64,000 bases of DNA, taken from assembly GCA_022829145.1 (NCBI GenBank), contig CM040743.1:899501-963500 (forward strand). The letters are read 5' to 3'. Every line of letters starts with the position of its first letter. The stretch's first letter is position 1. Both the position numbers and the translations under genes were made by a program. This DNA comes from Albula goreensis (taxonomy: Eukaryota; Chordata; Actinopteri; Albuliformes; Albulidae). The notes under the pieces were generated by a model. That model made no database searches. It was not told the origin of the DNA and saw only the letters and a program-made list of their open reading frames with translations. Shown piece by piece: positions 24,901-51,187 of this stretch.

Positions 24901-26832
24901 GTCGGTGTTCAGGTTCACTCTGGTCCTCTCTGCACTCTGATTGGGTCACTTCCCTGTTAATCTAAGTTTGACAGTGAAAAAAGCTATTAGTACGAAATAA
25001 ATGTTTTACTAACAGATAACAATGACCTCACATTAGTACAGCACCACAGACATAACAAAGTCCCCCAAACTTCATCATGCTGTGGAGATGCAAGACCTCT
25101 AATATTACTGAATATCCCTCCTTTCTCCTGAAAGAGAAACAGATTAACAGTCTAACAGAAACAGCTGGACAGAAACTCTGATGTGTAGAGAATAATGGCT
25201 GAACAGAGAGACTCACCTTTGTGTTGTTGTCAGAGAGGCTGTCATTGCTGGCTGAGAGTTCACTGTGTGTAGAAAGATTGTCCTGAGAGAGGGACAGAGA
25301 AACTGATCAGATCCAAGCACAGACAGGTCACTGGTAGTGACTGAGGTGTAGAATCACTTACCTGTGCAGGTGTGGGACCTCCAGAAGGTTTGGGAGTCTT
25401 TCTGAACTTTCCGGTGAACATCCCTCCTTTCTCCTAGAGGGCCACGAGAGGGTTAGCTTAAGCCTTTACCGAAGGCTCAAAACTGACACTGATAGAATCT
25501 TTGTACCATTTATTAAATATTAGTTATTAAATCATTTAGGTAAAAGCAAGCTGACCTTTTTGTCGATATCAGAGAGACTGTCATTGCTCACTGATAGTTT
25601 ACTGTGTACAGATTCATTTTCCTGAGAAAAACAAGTAATTAATATGTACTCAGACTACAGTACAGTGTTCATACAGTTATCAGCATAGGAAAAGTACAAC
25701 AGAGTGTTATATAGTCACCTGTGCAGGTAGACTGTGCTCAGCAGGTTTAGGGGCTCGTCTGAACCTTCCACTTAGTATCCCTCCTTTTTCCTGTGAGAGA
25801 AACAGATTAACAGTCTAACAGAAACAGCTGGACAGAAACTCTGATGTGTAGAGAATAATGGCTGAACAGAGAAACTGACCTTTGTGTTTTTGTCAGAGAG
25901 GCTGTCATTGCTGGCTGAGAGTTCACTGTGTGTAGAAAGATTGTCCTGAGAGAGGGACAGAGGAGTTAGTTTTGAGTATTGCAGAAATACACTGGTGCAC
26001 ACACAGATTATTGTCCAATGAAGTCTAGTGACCTAATCAGAACATAGTACTGTTATATAGCTACCTGTAGAGGTAGAGCGGGTGTGGGCTTGGTTCATAC
26101 TGAAGGTAAGGATGTACTTGGTTATTACTTGGATGAGCGATCTCATTGAAAACTCATCTTCTACTGGAAGTGACAATTGATACCCCAGGGACAGTGCCAG
26201 AACTGGTGTTACAACTGATCAAATTCAGCACATCCAATAAATGATGAGCATCATCTCTATGACCTTACTAAACACTTGCTATAGCAGTGTCATCATCATT
26301 ATCATAAACTTTCAGCAACTGGGTGCAGATTTCAGAACCTCAAAACACTTCTTACAACTGCTGCACACTCATCACACAGACCTGTTGGTTTGCAGGTTCT
26401 TCCCTCTGGTCCTCCATACCTTCTGATTGGCTCTCTTCCCCATCCTTAGTACAGAAATAGCAGTGTTTTACTAACAAACAACTATTACCTCTAATATTAA
26501 AATAGCACTACAGGGACAACAATGACCTCTAATATTAGCATAGCACTACAGGGACAACGGTGACTGTTATGCAGCCCTGTTACAGGTACAATACCTGTGT
26601 TGTAGGTTTCATTGTTCTGAATTTTTGCTTCATTTCCTTCAAAATTCCTGAGCTCTGAAAGACAGATGGTACATTGATCACCTTTAAAAATATTCCTTAA
26701 GACACAGTCTCTGTACCTGGCAGTGTCTTTATGCTATTAATACATGCTAAGACGGACACAGGCACACAGAAGTTGTGTTACCTCTTTTTTTTTCTTCCCT
26801 TTTACTTCTGCTGGTGACATGCACTCCTCCAT
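13409..26832 (-). CDS. APOL-like gene A with repeated N-terminal exon modules
   Basis: Start exon 26782-26832 codes MEECMSPAEVKGKKKKE. Next come 26595-26654, 26382-26444, a module block (25217-25945), 24899-24961, 24597-24659, 24404-24460, 23227-23322, the main module array (17818-23118), 17401-17475, 17169-17234, 16963-17025, 16789-16863, 16619-16658, 15922-15973, 15252-15666 and 13409-14776. If three 70-nt exons are counted at the usual 72 nt, the chain is about 1374 residues. The C-terminal 590 or so hold the apolipoprotein L core: two hydrophobic stretches (VGSVTTITGLILAPFTFGSS and TTGVMSALFLALDIFFLAKD) between amphipathic helices. A Glu/Lys-rich tail then ends PKAPPPVPHRKR...PLSI. No signal peptide is seen, so the protein is probably intracellular and membrane-associated. 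APOL proteins in general insert into membranes; the role of this one is unknown. As assembled, exons 22089-22158, 21661-21730 and 21004-21073 break the frame. Confidence 0.8.
16879..16902. repeat. (CA)n microsatellite
   Basis: About twelve CA units in a gene A intron. The same intron of gene B has a longer CA tract at 35668-35708, so the site predates the A/B split. Confidence 0.9.
19550..20030. mobile_element. hAT-like non-autonomous insertion, copy 1
   Basis: A 481-bp segment begins CAGTGTTTCTCAAACTTTTT and ends with a degenerate inverted match (complement: 'tttttaaactggggttctg'). It interrupts an intron whose sibling copies read 'gttatagtttatgcacctgg'. The flanks 'gttcatgc' and 'atgtatgc' look like a decayed 8-bp target duplication of 'gtttatgc', as expected for hAT elements. 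Confidence 0.65.
22253..22733. mobile_element. hAT-like non-autonomous insertion, copy 2
   Basis: Same 481-bp length, ends and flanks as the copy at 19550-20030. It is not an independent insertion: it was carried along by the 2.7-kb duplication. Confidence 0.65.
23340..23935. repeat. 54-bp minisatellite
   Basis: About eleven units of roughly 54 bp containing 'catgaacatacagctctact' and 'agcatgagctaatatag', in the gene A intron between exons 23227-23322 and 24404-24460. Confidence 0.93.
24010..24206 (+). mobile_element. SINE tail
   Basis: Ends 'gtaagtcgctctggacaaga', 'gcgtctaacaaatgccttta' and (ATGTA)n, the typical 3' part of a fish tRNA-derived SINE. The tRNA head is not recognisable. It interrupts the 54-bp minisatellite region. 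Confidence 0.65.
25080..25126 (-). pseudogene. Decayed type-1 module exon
   Basis: After an acceptor ('ctttcag') the sequence reads EKGGIFSNIRGLASPQ. The beginning fits a type-1 module, but the FRKTPKP part and an in-phase donor are lost. It sits where a type-1 exon would be expected, before the type-2 exon 25217-25282. Confidence 0.6.
25217..25945 (-). other. Gene A upstream module block
   Basis: Exons 25880-25945, 25719-25790, 25556-25621, 25362-25433 and 25217-25282 code three type-2 (DNLSTHSELSASNDSLSD type) and two type-1 modules (EKGGMFTGKFRKTPKP and EKGGILSGRFRRAPKP). They resemble gene B modules more than the main gene A array. The block lies between two related exons, 26382-26444 (EGMEDQREEPANQQ) and 24899-24961 (SECREDQSEPEHRQ), whose single gene B counterpart is 41794-41859. 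Confidence 0.8.
26062..26110 (-). pseudogene. Decayed type-1 module exon
   Basis: A donor-proximal remnant reads KPTPALPLQ before 'gtagct', matching the end of a type-1 exon. The acceptor side is gone. Confidence 0.5.
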
Positions 26833-27379
26833 CTTAAACCTGAAAGGTAAAAAGCCAATACACATCACACTTCAGTACAAGAACACAAATGGTCATACCC
26901 AGACAACAATATCCTCAACAAACAGTATCCTTGTAAAAGGACTAGCAATAGTGTGCATTGTGTCCACATTGTATTTGTTTTTACCCTTACAGTCAAACTG
27001 AATGGAAACTGGAGGAAAGCAGTACACTCATAAACACACAGCTATTTTTAATTATAGCGGTCTTGTATGTGTGTGCGTATCCAGGTTATTTCTAGCCAGC
27101 ATACAGGCAGCAGCCAGCCCTTCCACCAGCATGTCCACACCTGCCTGCTGCAGGGCTGCAGTGCTGTTCTCCACTCTCCAGTGAACTAACACATACTTTA
27201 GTGGCATTGCAGGAGGGTTTAACCCATAGACACCAAGCAAAACCAGCCCAGAGGCGTATGTCACTCAGACTCCAGCTGGAAGCTTAGACACAATTACAAA
27301 ACACTGTGGTTCCAGTGCATGAGTCACTGCTTTTGTGCTTTAGGAGGGACCATCAGAGCGAGGGTAATACGAAACTCAC

Positions 27380-27540
27380 AAAAACACGGTCCTTCCCACT
27401 TTTCTCTCGGTCTGCATTCTGCGATCATAATCACCCCTCTCTGAGGCCCTGAACAAAACACACCTGGGAATGGGGCGTATCCTTCAGGCACACCTATGGC
27501 ACAGGTATCCTGTCTCACCAGAAACATCCTCGGCAGACAT
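27380..27540 (-). promoter_or_regulatory. Putative non-coding first exon and promoter, gene A
   Basis: On the minus strand, a segment with 'gattatgatcgcagaatg' and 'gtgggaaggaccgtgtttt' runs into a donor (gtgagtttcgt). A clearly related segment precedes gene B at 48113-48240 with the same donor context. Each lies 0.5-1.2 kb upstream of the ATG exon, and each ATG exon begins with an acceptor. Conservation between paralogues is the main evidence. Confidence 0.55.
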
Positions 27541-29700
27541 TAACTGGTCCAAACTTAAAAGTTTTAATAAAATGATGTTTTCACAAACATGCCAAAAAGA
27601 GATCTTAAGATATCCTTAACATGTTCAGAAGGGTAATTTGGTTTTTATAAACAGCATTATTGATTTAGTTTTAATTGGTACTCTAACAAAAATAGATTTA
27701 GTATGACGTTTTGCATTTCAGACACCCTGTGCTCTAAACCTAAATTTTAAGGTACCACTAGTACACATGTTCACATACATACACAAAATTAATGTAGTAA
27801 CGTATGACACATTAAGCAACACGTAAGATAAAAAAAAATAATTGAACTATACCTACCAGACTAACTAGGAAAAAACGTTCAAAGAACTGGAGAAAACAAG
27901 CATATAATAACATCAATAATCAGGTAATCGAATTATGAAGTTGTCAGAATATCGGTCTTATTTCGAAGCTTTTTTTGAGTATAAGGGTATAAAGGTATTT
28001 CCTTTTAATTGTATGTATATTTATTACAGTGTTACTATGAAAAAGTATCATCGAAAACAGTACCGCAGAATTCCTTCAGTTGTGATTCAGGAACTGAAAG
28101 AAGCGACCAAGACAAAATCATGTCAGAGAAGAGGAGGGTGCTTGAACAAAACTTTAACCCGTGGCTTTTATCATCGATAAAACAAGAATGCTGTCAACGC
28201 AGTCTAACTACGACGTCAGTTATACGGCTTTAGCTTAGTTTATTAATTTAATACTTCCGTAGTTGAGAACACATGTAAAGTTTACTGTCAATCTTGCTAA
28301 TGCTACTTACCGCTGACGGTGCTACGCTGACGTGCTGTGATGTGTTGCACTTCCTGCTCTTTGGGATTTTCTCGTGACACCAGTATTGTTTTTATTTTGG
28401 AAATAGGCGAAAAAATCAATAGTGTAGCTGTTTATCCATTTCTCGGAACACCTCTAAAACGCGGAGTTGAGCTGCACCACACACTGCAACTGACGGCGCG
28501 TCACATGCCTGTTGAGAGGTCAAGCTAAGGCATCTTGTTCTCATTATTTTTGTAGCTTAATTTCTGCGCCGTCTGCCTCGCGCTGAATTTCCTTTTGAGA
28601 ATCGACACCAAAAAGACTACGAATGCACACATTCTACTTCCACAAGCTTTTGTTGTAGCTTTCCTGCTGTCAAAATGTATTAAGACACCAATATATGGAA
28701 TGGTATACGATGTGATAATTACAAACAGTAATACGACTAATGCGTCTCGAGTGATATATCCCTGAACGCAATTGACTCAGATAAATATCCATATATGTCA
28801 AAGAAATGGGCAGAGCTTTGATGGGACGCAGTATTTAACAATTCCAGGGTTAACTAAAATGTCAATTTCCCCATTTCAAACAGTAAATATTGTGAAAGAC
28901 TGGTAAACTCCTCTAGAGGGAGCTGCGCGCTGTTCTGATTCATCCGAATTCCAGCGCTCTCCAGAGCCAACTCTGCCGACTGTTTATGAGAATCAAAATG
29001 TTGAGACTATTTAAGATAATTAAATGCGTTAATCTGCTCCAGTTCCTAACTGAATCGAATTTCAGGTCATGAATATCAGTGTATTCTACTTCAGCATTAA
29101 TTGCAGAGAAGAATTACCATCAGGCTCTACCACACCCAGTCTTATTTACACTGCAAAAACCGCATAGATAACAGTGTTTTATACATGTTCTCATTTATTA
29201 TTTGTTCACTGCCTTTAAAAAGTAATTCACCCACTTAGTCATATAGATGCCGTATTTGTTGTTTAAAAACACAAATAGGTAACTAAATTGAAATTAAAAG
29301 GAACAGTTACAAATGCCTGGAGTATACAAGCAGTTAAGATAAAAACAGGTACTATCACATGTATAAATTCATTAATACTTTGAAAGCAGTGCAAATTTAG
29401 TTCTCTAAAACCAGGAAGGAAACCTTAGATAAAGGACAGTGGCCACATGTAATTTGAGCCTGGATGAGTTGGTTCCAGAACAAAAATCACACCTATGCCT
29501 CCATTTGGTGGAAAGATATGTGGGGTGAGTCACCCACAGGACAACTGGTGGATTATGGTAACATAAAACAAATTAAAGGAGTTTCTCATGTAATAGGAGT
29601 GTGGGAATGCAATAATTGAGGTGTCTCCCCACTCCTGAGCACACTGTAATTATGAAAAGGGCTGACTGTATTTGATGCACTGTATGAGTGTTTTCTTAAT
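27541..29700. other. Intergenic region between genes A and B
   Basis: AT-rich and without recognisable exons. Short open frames (for example 27935-28233 plus) have no domain or splice support. Confidence 0.4.
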
Positions 29701-29704
29701 GTGA

Positions 29705-30050
29705 CAGTGTTGGAACGTGTACAGATTGGAACATTGGAACTTGTACAACAGGTTTGGGCACATATCGATTTGCCTAGAGGAACTACTTTATTTTCGCAGA
29801 GATTAGGCTTGTACCATTGGCTACTCCCCCTCCCCCCCCATCACACACTTTCTGTGTTCATTTTTTGTGCCATTTTTCTGAGCACTTCACCTTTTTGTTG
29901 AAAATACACTTTATTCATGTACTACCTTATTATTCACAGATGATAGAGCAAAGCAAGCAAACAAAGAAACGTCTTGTAAAGAAACCCGACTCTGTTTTAA
30001 ATGGGATATACAAACCTCCTGTTAACCAACTGTTTACCTCCTAAAACAAT
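29705..30050 (+). repeat. Dispersed repeat copy 1
   Basis: Similar over about 300 bp to 52785-53100. Both contain 'ggaacttg(t/c)acagcagg'-like sequence and a C-rich stretch, and then, after 'tattca(c/a)ag', a short frame EQSK(Q/P)TKK(R/L)LVKKP. The shared frame may be a relic of a transposon or processed-gene exon; the family was not recognised. Confidence 0.55.
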
Positions 30051-30299
30051 TTGGAAAATCACCAGTTTTACTCTTAATAGTAACTAGTCCTGTCTGTCAG
30101 CTTGCCCCAAAACTTTTGAAATTTTTTTTTTTTTTTTTGATTTTTACACTAGCATTTGAAATTGAAAAGATGCAGTTACAGTGCTTGTGCTAGGTTTGTG
30201 GTCTGTTTGGTTAACTGTGGTTCCATAACTATAATTAAAAGTAATTACAATGAACTCTAATTAAACTGCTTTCAACAAAGCCTCACAGAACTCAGAATT

Positions 30300-30965
30300 C
30301 AGGGGGCTGCAGTGTCTGCAGGTTTAAGTCCAGTTCTGGAGGGCCGCAGTGCCTGCAGGTTTAACTCCAGTCCTGGAGGGCCGCAGTGCCTGCAGGTTTA
30401 ACTCCATTCCTGGAGGGCCGCAGTGTCTGCAGGTTTAACTCCAGTCCTGGAGGGCCGCAGTGTCTGCAGGTTTAAGTCCAGTTCTGGAGGGCCGCAGTGT
30501 CTGCAGGTTTAACTCCAGTCCTGGAGGGGGCGGTGTCTGCAGGTTTAACTTCATTCCTGGAGGGGGCAGTGTCTGCAGGTTTAAGTCCAGTTCTGGAGGG
30601 CCGCAGTGTCTGCAGGTTTAACTCCAGTCCTGGAGGGCTGCAGTGTCTGCAGGTTTAAGTCCAGTTCTGGAGGGCCGCAGTGTCTGCAGGTTTAACTCCA
30701 GTCCTGGAGGGGGCAGTGTCTGCAGGTTTAACTCCAGTCCTGGAGGGCTGCAGTGTCTGCAGGTTTAAGTCCAGTTCTGGAGGGCCGCAGTGTCTGCAGG
30801 TTTAACTCCAGTCCTGGAGGGCCGCAGTGTCTGCAGGTTTAAGTCCAGTCCAGGAGGGCCGCAGTGTCTGTAGGTTTAACTCCAGTCCTGGAGGGGGCAG
30901 TGTCTGCAGGTTTAAGTCCAGTCCAGGAGGGCTGCAGTGTATCTCCAGCCCTGGAGGGCCGGTGT
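30300..30965. repeat. 37-bp minisatellite (copy 2)
   Basis: About eighteen units of the same 37-bp repeat as at 2.2 kb, including variants where 'gggccgcag' is replaced by 'gggggcag'. Lies in the spacer between genes A and B. Confidence 0.93.
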
Positions 30966-32765
30966 CTAGTTCTGGAAGTACCTTCAAAAGAAACCTAGGT
31001 GCAGATTTTAGGAATCATCTTGTGTTTCACTTACACGGTTATTTACTTTATATAGCTTGAGGCTATAAAGGTTCTTTAGAGGCTATAAAGGCCAATTATG
31101 CAAATTGATTGTTGTGATAAAATGAATATGGTTTGAATTTTTGAGGCACTTGGTATTCAGTACCCAAGTGTAACTTTAGTTTTCCCCGTTCCTGAGGTTT
31201 TAGTTTACACACAGCCATGACTTACTGGATGTGTCCCAAAACAAAGTCAGCTGCCTGGAAACAATTTTTTTGAAAATCACTTTTTTGAATTGCATTTTCT
31301 ACAAAGGCAGGTGCTGGTGTCATCACAGGGAGGGTCAGCAATGCATGCATCCTGTGCACATCAACCTCAAAATCATGTATGCTTGTGTAGCATGTATGAT
31401 TCCTGTTTTACAGCTTCAGGTGTTTGACAGCAAGTCAACCAAGTACATGCTTCCTTAATTGTCTTTCAAAATGTACAGTGCTACACCATTTCTCTCTTGC
31501 TGTACTCCTCTGAAGTACTTTGCTGAAAAGTGATGAATTTCACATCAGATACCCTAGCTAGTTGCATAATGATATCTACAGTGGTCATGCATTTTGAGTT
31601 AATGATGTTCTGTCATACAAATAATCTGTTAAATGAGTCTTTCTGTGGAGCATGTCAATCTCTATGGCAGATGAATTTGTCTGACAAACACAGAGGCTGT
31701 TTGCACTTCCTCATTTTACTTTTTACACAGGCAAACACTTGTCTCTTGTGGTTAGACAGTAAAGGTGGGGGCATACTGAAAAATAAAGTTAAACATGGCC
31801 ATCAAAAAGTTGGACCACAGTGGAACATTTCACCATAATCAAATGCGAAAGTAACTTAACATTGTCTACTGACTGGCACCACTGTGGTACCCATCCCTAG
31901 GAAGGAATGGTGACATCAGGTCAGTATCTGTGACACCAGTGGCTCCACTCAAAGAGAAATTTGACAGGAGGATGAAGTCCTGGAAACTATTTTGGTTTAT
32001 ATTGCCCAGTAAATAAGGTTAAAAAAGATATAGTACATTAATCCAGACATCTTAATCTACACCAGCCCTGCCCAAATAAGAGAAAACCTACCTCAGAGAA
32101 ACCACTTGATCAAACACAGCGAGTTAAACACCTGACCACATCCCTGAATACTTGAAAACAAAATCTTTATTGTTCATTTTTGACCATGTATAAACAGATT
32201 AAAATTATCCATAACTGCAAATCTAAGTGGTATGGAACGGCCAACATTTAAAATAACAGTTTTCACCTGAAACCACTGAGTGAAAAGGGATTCTAACACC
32301 CTGTCCTGTTCTCCCTAAAACAAAAGCAGAGGATCAACTAAACTGTGCCTTTACTTAACAGATTATGATCTCAAATTAAACCAGAGTGAGTGTTCTTCAT
32401 GTAAAACTAGCTCCAGACTTCATAAGTGACACTATAAATGATAAAACATAACATTTACAGTTGTGACAGTATGAGAACAAAGGTCCCAGATGAAGTCAGA
32501 AAGTGCAGTGTAAAGTGCATAGGAACCAGTGTTCATTATCAAACCCTATACTAGGCATAGATACTGCATCATCCAAACTTGTCACAGAAAAAAAAAAAAA
32601 AAACATGTCCGCTAGAGGAATTAATCTCCTTCCCAAATAAAATGAATAGCTTATAACGTTTTTCAGATTACATTTTAAAAAGTGTCAATAGATATATCAA
32701 ATGACCAGTAAACATTAAAATTTGGTCAGGCTACAAGTTGCATAAAATCCATAGCATTTGTGGCA
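30966..32765. other. 3' flank of gene B, no gene seen
   Basis: Downstream of the gene B stop. A plausible poly-A signal is noted separately. Other open frames (31530-31838 plus, for example) carry no recognisable features. Confidence 0.4.
32166..32171 (-). terminator. Possible poly-A signal of gene B
   Basis: AATAAA on the minus strand about 640 bp past the stop of gene B. Not distinctive in this AT-rich sequence. Confidence 0.3.
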
Positions 32766-32814
32766 TTTCTTGTGTCAGATTGAGGGTCTCTCTTTGGCGA
32801 ACACATTTCCTGTG

Positions 32815-46933
<14,119 letters not shown>

Positions 46934-48112
46934 CTTAGACCTGCAATGCAAATAGGCGAGGTCGATCCTGATTCCACAAAGACCAGACCATGTAATTTAT
47001 ACAACTGAACTCCCTCTCTGTGAGAAACCCCCCCAACATCACAGGGAAAGGTTAGAGCATCAGCAGAATATAAAACATTCGTACATTTAGTTTTGTAATA
47101 ATGACAGCCATGATCATCATGTACAGTGTGTACAGGTACAGTTTAAAGAACATCTGTGCCACCATTCTACAAAGCTGGACTCCATTAAGTGACCAATCAC
47201 CATATCAAACTTGCTACGTCACGTGACTGAACAGGGATAGGACAGGTTAAGTTCATTTTAGCTTCACACTATGACAAGCAACATAACATGTCTATGCATT
47301 TCATCATAACAAATTACCTATACATATCATCTATACATATCAAAATTACTAAATGCTTATTTCCAGAGCCCATGTACTCCACAAGAGAACTCAAACACAT
47401 ACACAAACATATTCCATTCGCTCACCTGACTCCCTTACAAACCAGCAAATAAGCATTCTATCAACATATTTGCAAAAACATGACGTGTCGCATGGTGGCG
47501 CCTTCTATTGTTTTTAAACAAATATACCAACCAAGGTGAGGGTTGCCGGTTCCGAAACGAACAAACGCAATCCTTAATAACAGTGAATTCCTGTTGTTGT
47601 AATTTAGTCAATCCGATCTTCCGTATTAAAAGTGTTAAATCTGTTGTTCCGGTAATCACATCTATAGCATACTCAAAGTGCGCGCGCACACACACGGAAA
47701 CAGTCACGTTAACGTAGGAGATCTCTGTGTGTTTTGTTTGCAGTGTGATTGTTATCGTTCTCAAACTCGGTCGACATTAAACTGAGTGACGGCCGCGAAC
47801 TTCCTGTAATACCCGGTACCCTCAAAACAGCTATTCTTAGAGTCATCTTAAACCTGTAAATCCTTACCTCAGTGACTTGAAGCCTACGTACACACGGTAA
47901 CCAGTACTTTCAGTAGACTTTACCACGAACAAACATGAACACACCTGCTTGCTTCATGTGTATTGCACTCTACTCTCGACTGTCAAGTGAGCGAAGAAAT
48001 GTCAGAGACATCGTAATTAAGGTGTTGCACAAACAGATTCCTGCTGTAGGTTCACGGATCCTGCGTGAGTCACGGCTTTTGTTCATGAAAGCAAGGGTAA
48101 CATGAAACTCAC
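46934..48112. other. Upstream intron of gene B
   Basis: Between the ATG exon, which begins after the acceptor 'gcattgcag' at about 46940, and the putative first exon at 48113. No coding feature seen. Confidence 0.45.
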
Positions 48113-48240
48113 AAGAACACTGTCCTTCCCTCTTCTCTCTCGTTTTGTTCCGTGATCGTAATCATCCTCCTCCGTCCTATTTGCGCCCTTAACGCGCCTG
48201 CTGCATCAAACTCACCTGGGAACGGGGTGTGGTTACCTGA
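48113..48240 (-). promoter_or_regulatory. Putative non-coding first exon and promoter, gene B
   Basis: Minus-strand 'gattacgatcacggaaca', 'gagggaaggacagtgttctt' and the donor gtgagtttcat correspond to 27380-27540 upstream of gene A. Upstream, both share 'cgttcccaggtg'-like sequence. The exon end is well placed by the donor; the transcription start is not. Confidence 0.55.
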
Positions 48241-50367
48241 GGGTGAGTGCAAGGTTTCGGTCGACATGGTATTTGCCTGTCCGCTCACTCGTTCTCCCCG
48301 TCCGTTTAGCGAGGGTTATGATTGATCGTAACGCCTGACAACAGCCAGGTCATGAAATCTTCTATTATAATATCAACCAAAAACTTTTCAATACCGACAT
48401 AAAATATCACACAGTCATACTTAAAGATTTATTTGCTTTATATTATTTAAAGTCAAAACATCGCAGCCGGTTTTTGATTCGCCGCAGCAAAGTGGTACAC
48501 AAACAGCAGGGCCTCCACGCCTTTGCTTAGTCCGGGGTCAGATCGCTGCTCCTCATTCGCATTTTTGCATCCCGTGCACATTCTTTCGCCACGTGCCTTT
48601 CTCTGGATTTCCCACACCACAGACTACAGAGCCCGAGAATAACCCCGACAAACTACTATTACAAGACCGTTAGGCGCCATCACGGCTGTACTAATGTCCT
48701 TGTGATTTAGTAAGCTTTCTCGGGTAAATATTTTTCTACGATTTTTTGTACAGAAATATACCAATGTTTATTTTTTTGAAAATCAACACTGCTCATTTTA
48801 TTGTACAATAAAATATAAACTTTATTGCATGTATTCCAAACCACATACACCTTTAATCAGTACTACATAACCACAGAATCCCCACCTATTCTGAAGGCAT
48901 AATTTAAAATGTAAAAAAGTCAAGTTAAAAACATAATATATTAATCACTCAATCGATCAAAGAAAATGTTAAGATTGTTAGATGCAGACATTGTCTATAA
49001 GATAACAAGCCTGTTATTAACAAGCCTTATTGCTTATGTTCATAATTACACTTATAGTTTCAGCACAGGGTACTGGAGCCCTGCTGAGAGATTTGAGATC
49101 ATCAGACAGAATAAAAAGAAAAAACTATCACCTTGGAGTTTCACAGAAACTAAACTGTGCCACATGTTAATGCAGTATTTTAAATATTATTGGACCATTG
49201 CACAGTGCCCCAAAATACAAACAGTACATAGTGTGAACCACTCAAAGAGGAGCAGCTGTGTGTTTTTAATCCCTCTCTGTTCTGAAACAGTGGAATTTCA
49301 GCCCTTTTAATCCCAGTCCAAACAGTTTCCCAAAACTCAAAACACTCCAGTAACAGAAAGCATAAAATGAAATGTGGTGAAAATCCCAAAAGGAATAGTA
49401 TCAATGAAAAGAGATCCCCACCCAAATATCAGGGACATAACACCCAAGCTTATTTATATTTAAAGAGGGTAAAATCTTACATATAGAATGTATAAGGAAA
49501 TTATGACATTCATGAAAGTAGTTCAAGGCAGGAATAGGCACTTCAAAGTAGCATTCAAATGTTTTGTTTTCCACAGTGTGTACATAAAAGTGGACACTAA
49601 ATATCTATGCCCTGTTCAAAGAAACACCACCCTTACACAAGCCTGAGGGCCTTTCGACAGGGAGAGTCACAAAAAATGTCACACAAAGCATTGTGGGAGG
49701 TGAAGTCCAGAGCTGAGTGTGTGTGTGAAAAGCTTTGAACTCATTTCTCCTGTCATCCTCTTTGTGAGATGTCCTATAGCACTATGCATATCTTTCAAAA
49801 ACAAAGCAGCAACAGGTGATTCACCCGCAGTATGACTCATGTGATAACAGACAAGGACTGTGGAAAAGTGAGTTCAGATGACATCAAAGGAAGATTGTGG
49901 AAATGTGGGATATAGGTGACCGTAAAGGAAGATTGTGGAAATGTGGGATATAGGTGACCGTAAAGGAAGATTGTGGAAATGTGGGATATAGGTGACAGTA
50001 AAGGAAGACTGTAGGAGCATGGGCTCAGATGAGGGCAGAGAGGCATTATGGGAAAGCAAGTTCTGATAAAAGCAGAGGAGGAAAGTAAGCAACAGCATTC
50101 AATGGCAGACAGCTATGCAGGAAAAGTGAGTCGAGATGAAAACAGAAGCTTATTATGGGACAGCAGAAAGGTTGACTCAGGGAAAGGGAGTTTAAATTAT
50201 TGACGAGAAGGATTGTGGGAAAGTGAATTTAAATTATGGCAGTAGATTGTAAAAAGTGAGTTGAGATGAAAAGGATTGTGAGGTTTATGGGAAAGTGAAG
50301 GAAGGAGAAAAGAGGACTCTGGGAAAGTGAGTTTATTATGGCAGGGAAAGAGTTTAGGAGAGTGAGC
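48241..50367. other. Intergenic region between genes B and C
   Basis: No gene recognised. Includes a 38-bp minisatellite at about 49870-50010 (units with 'gaagattgtggaaatgtggg') and diverged continuations to about 50340. The stop of gene C is at the right border, so its 3' UTR probably lies in this repetitive part. Confidence 0.5.
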
Positions 50368-51187
50368 TCAGATGTTCCTGCTGGCTTCTTGCAGCTCCTC
50401 GCGGATGGTGTTGAGCTCCACTAGGCCCTCGTGTAGCTGCTCCGCCACCTCCCGTATCTTAGCTGCAAACTCGGACTTGGCGCCCTTCTTGAGCTCACGC
50501 GAGTCCTTTGCCACAAAGTAGATGTCCATGCCGACAAAGAGGCCTGTGAGCACGCCAGTGGCCAGGCTGGCGATTTGGACAGCCCGGGCGGCAGTGCTCC
50601 CGGCCACGTTAGCGATCTGGACCACGCGCATGATCTCTCCAGTGTTGATGAGAATAGCCTTGCTTGCCATGGCACCATCCTCATAGATGTTGGTGAGAGC
50701 TGGGAAGTCCTTGTTGTAGGCATGGTCCTTCATCTTCACCACATCATACTTGCGCAGGTTCTCAATGCCCTGCTTGATGAACTTCATGCACTTGCTGATG
50801 TCGGCCATTTTAGCCTGGTAGTCTTCCACAATGCGCTCCACTTTTTTACGGTCCAGGGAGTTGTTGACCGTGTTGGAGATACCAGCAGAGGCTGAGGTCA
50901 GCCCGCCTGCTGTGGCCACACCTAGCCCCACTGCTGTGACGATCAGTGAAGTTCCCATGGTGACAGGCGCTAGCGCCAACCCGGCGATGGTTGCCACGCC
51001 ACCCACAGCACTGGTGGAGCCGCCTGTGATCGCTGCGATCTTGGTCCTCTTGTTGAAGCGGTCGAGACCATCAGCGATGGCATTAAGATCAATCACGTGC
51101 TGCCACAAGCCCTCCGCCCGCTCCGTAAAGAGTTTATGAAACACACGGATGCCCTTCTGCACCTTGTCTGCAGTCACCGCAAAAGCC
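50368..51187 (-). other. Gene C: APOL core in a single exon
   Basis: 820 nt after the acceptor 'ctctcgcag'; 272 residues and stop. Unlike genes A and B there is no intron in the core and no Glu/Lys tail. The linker exons upstream (40 nt and 55 nt) keep the phases of A and B (40 and 52 nt), which shows common descent of the 3' gene structure. Confidence 0.9.
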
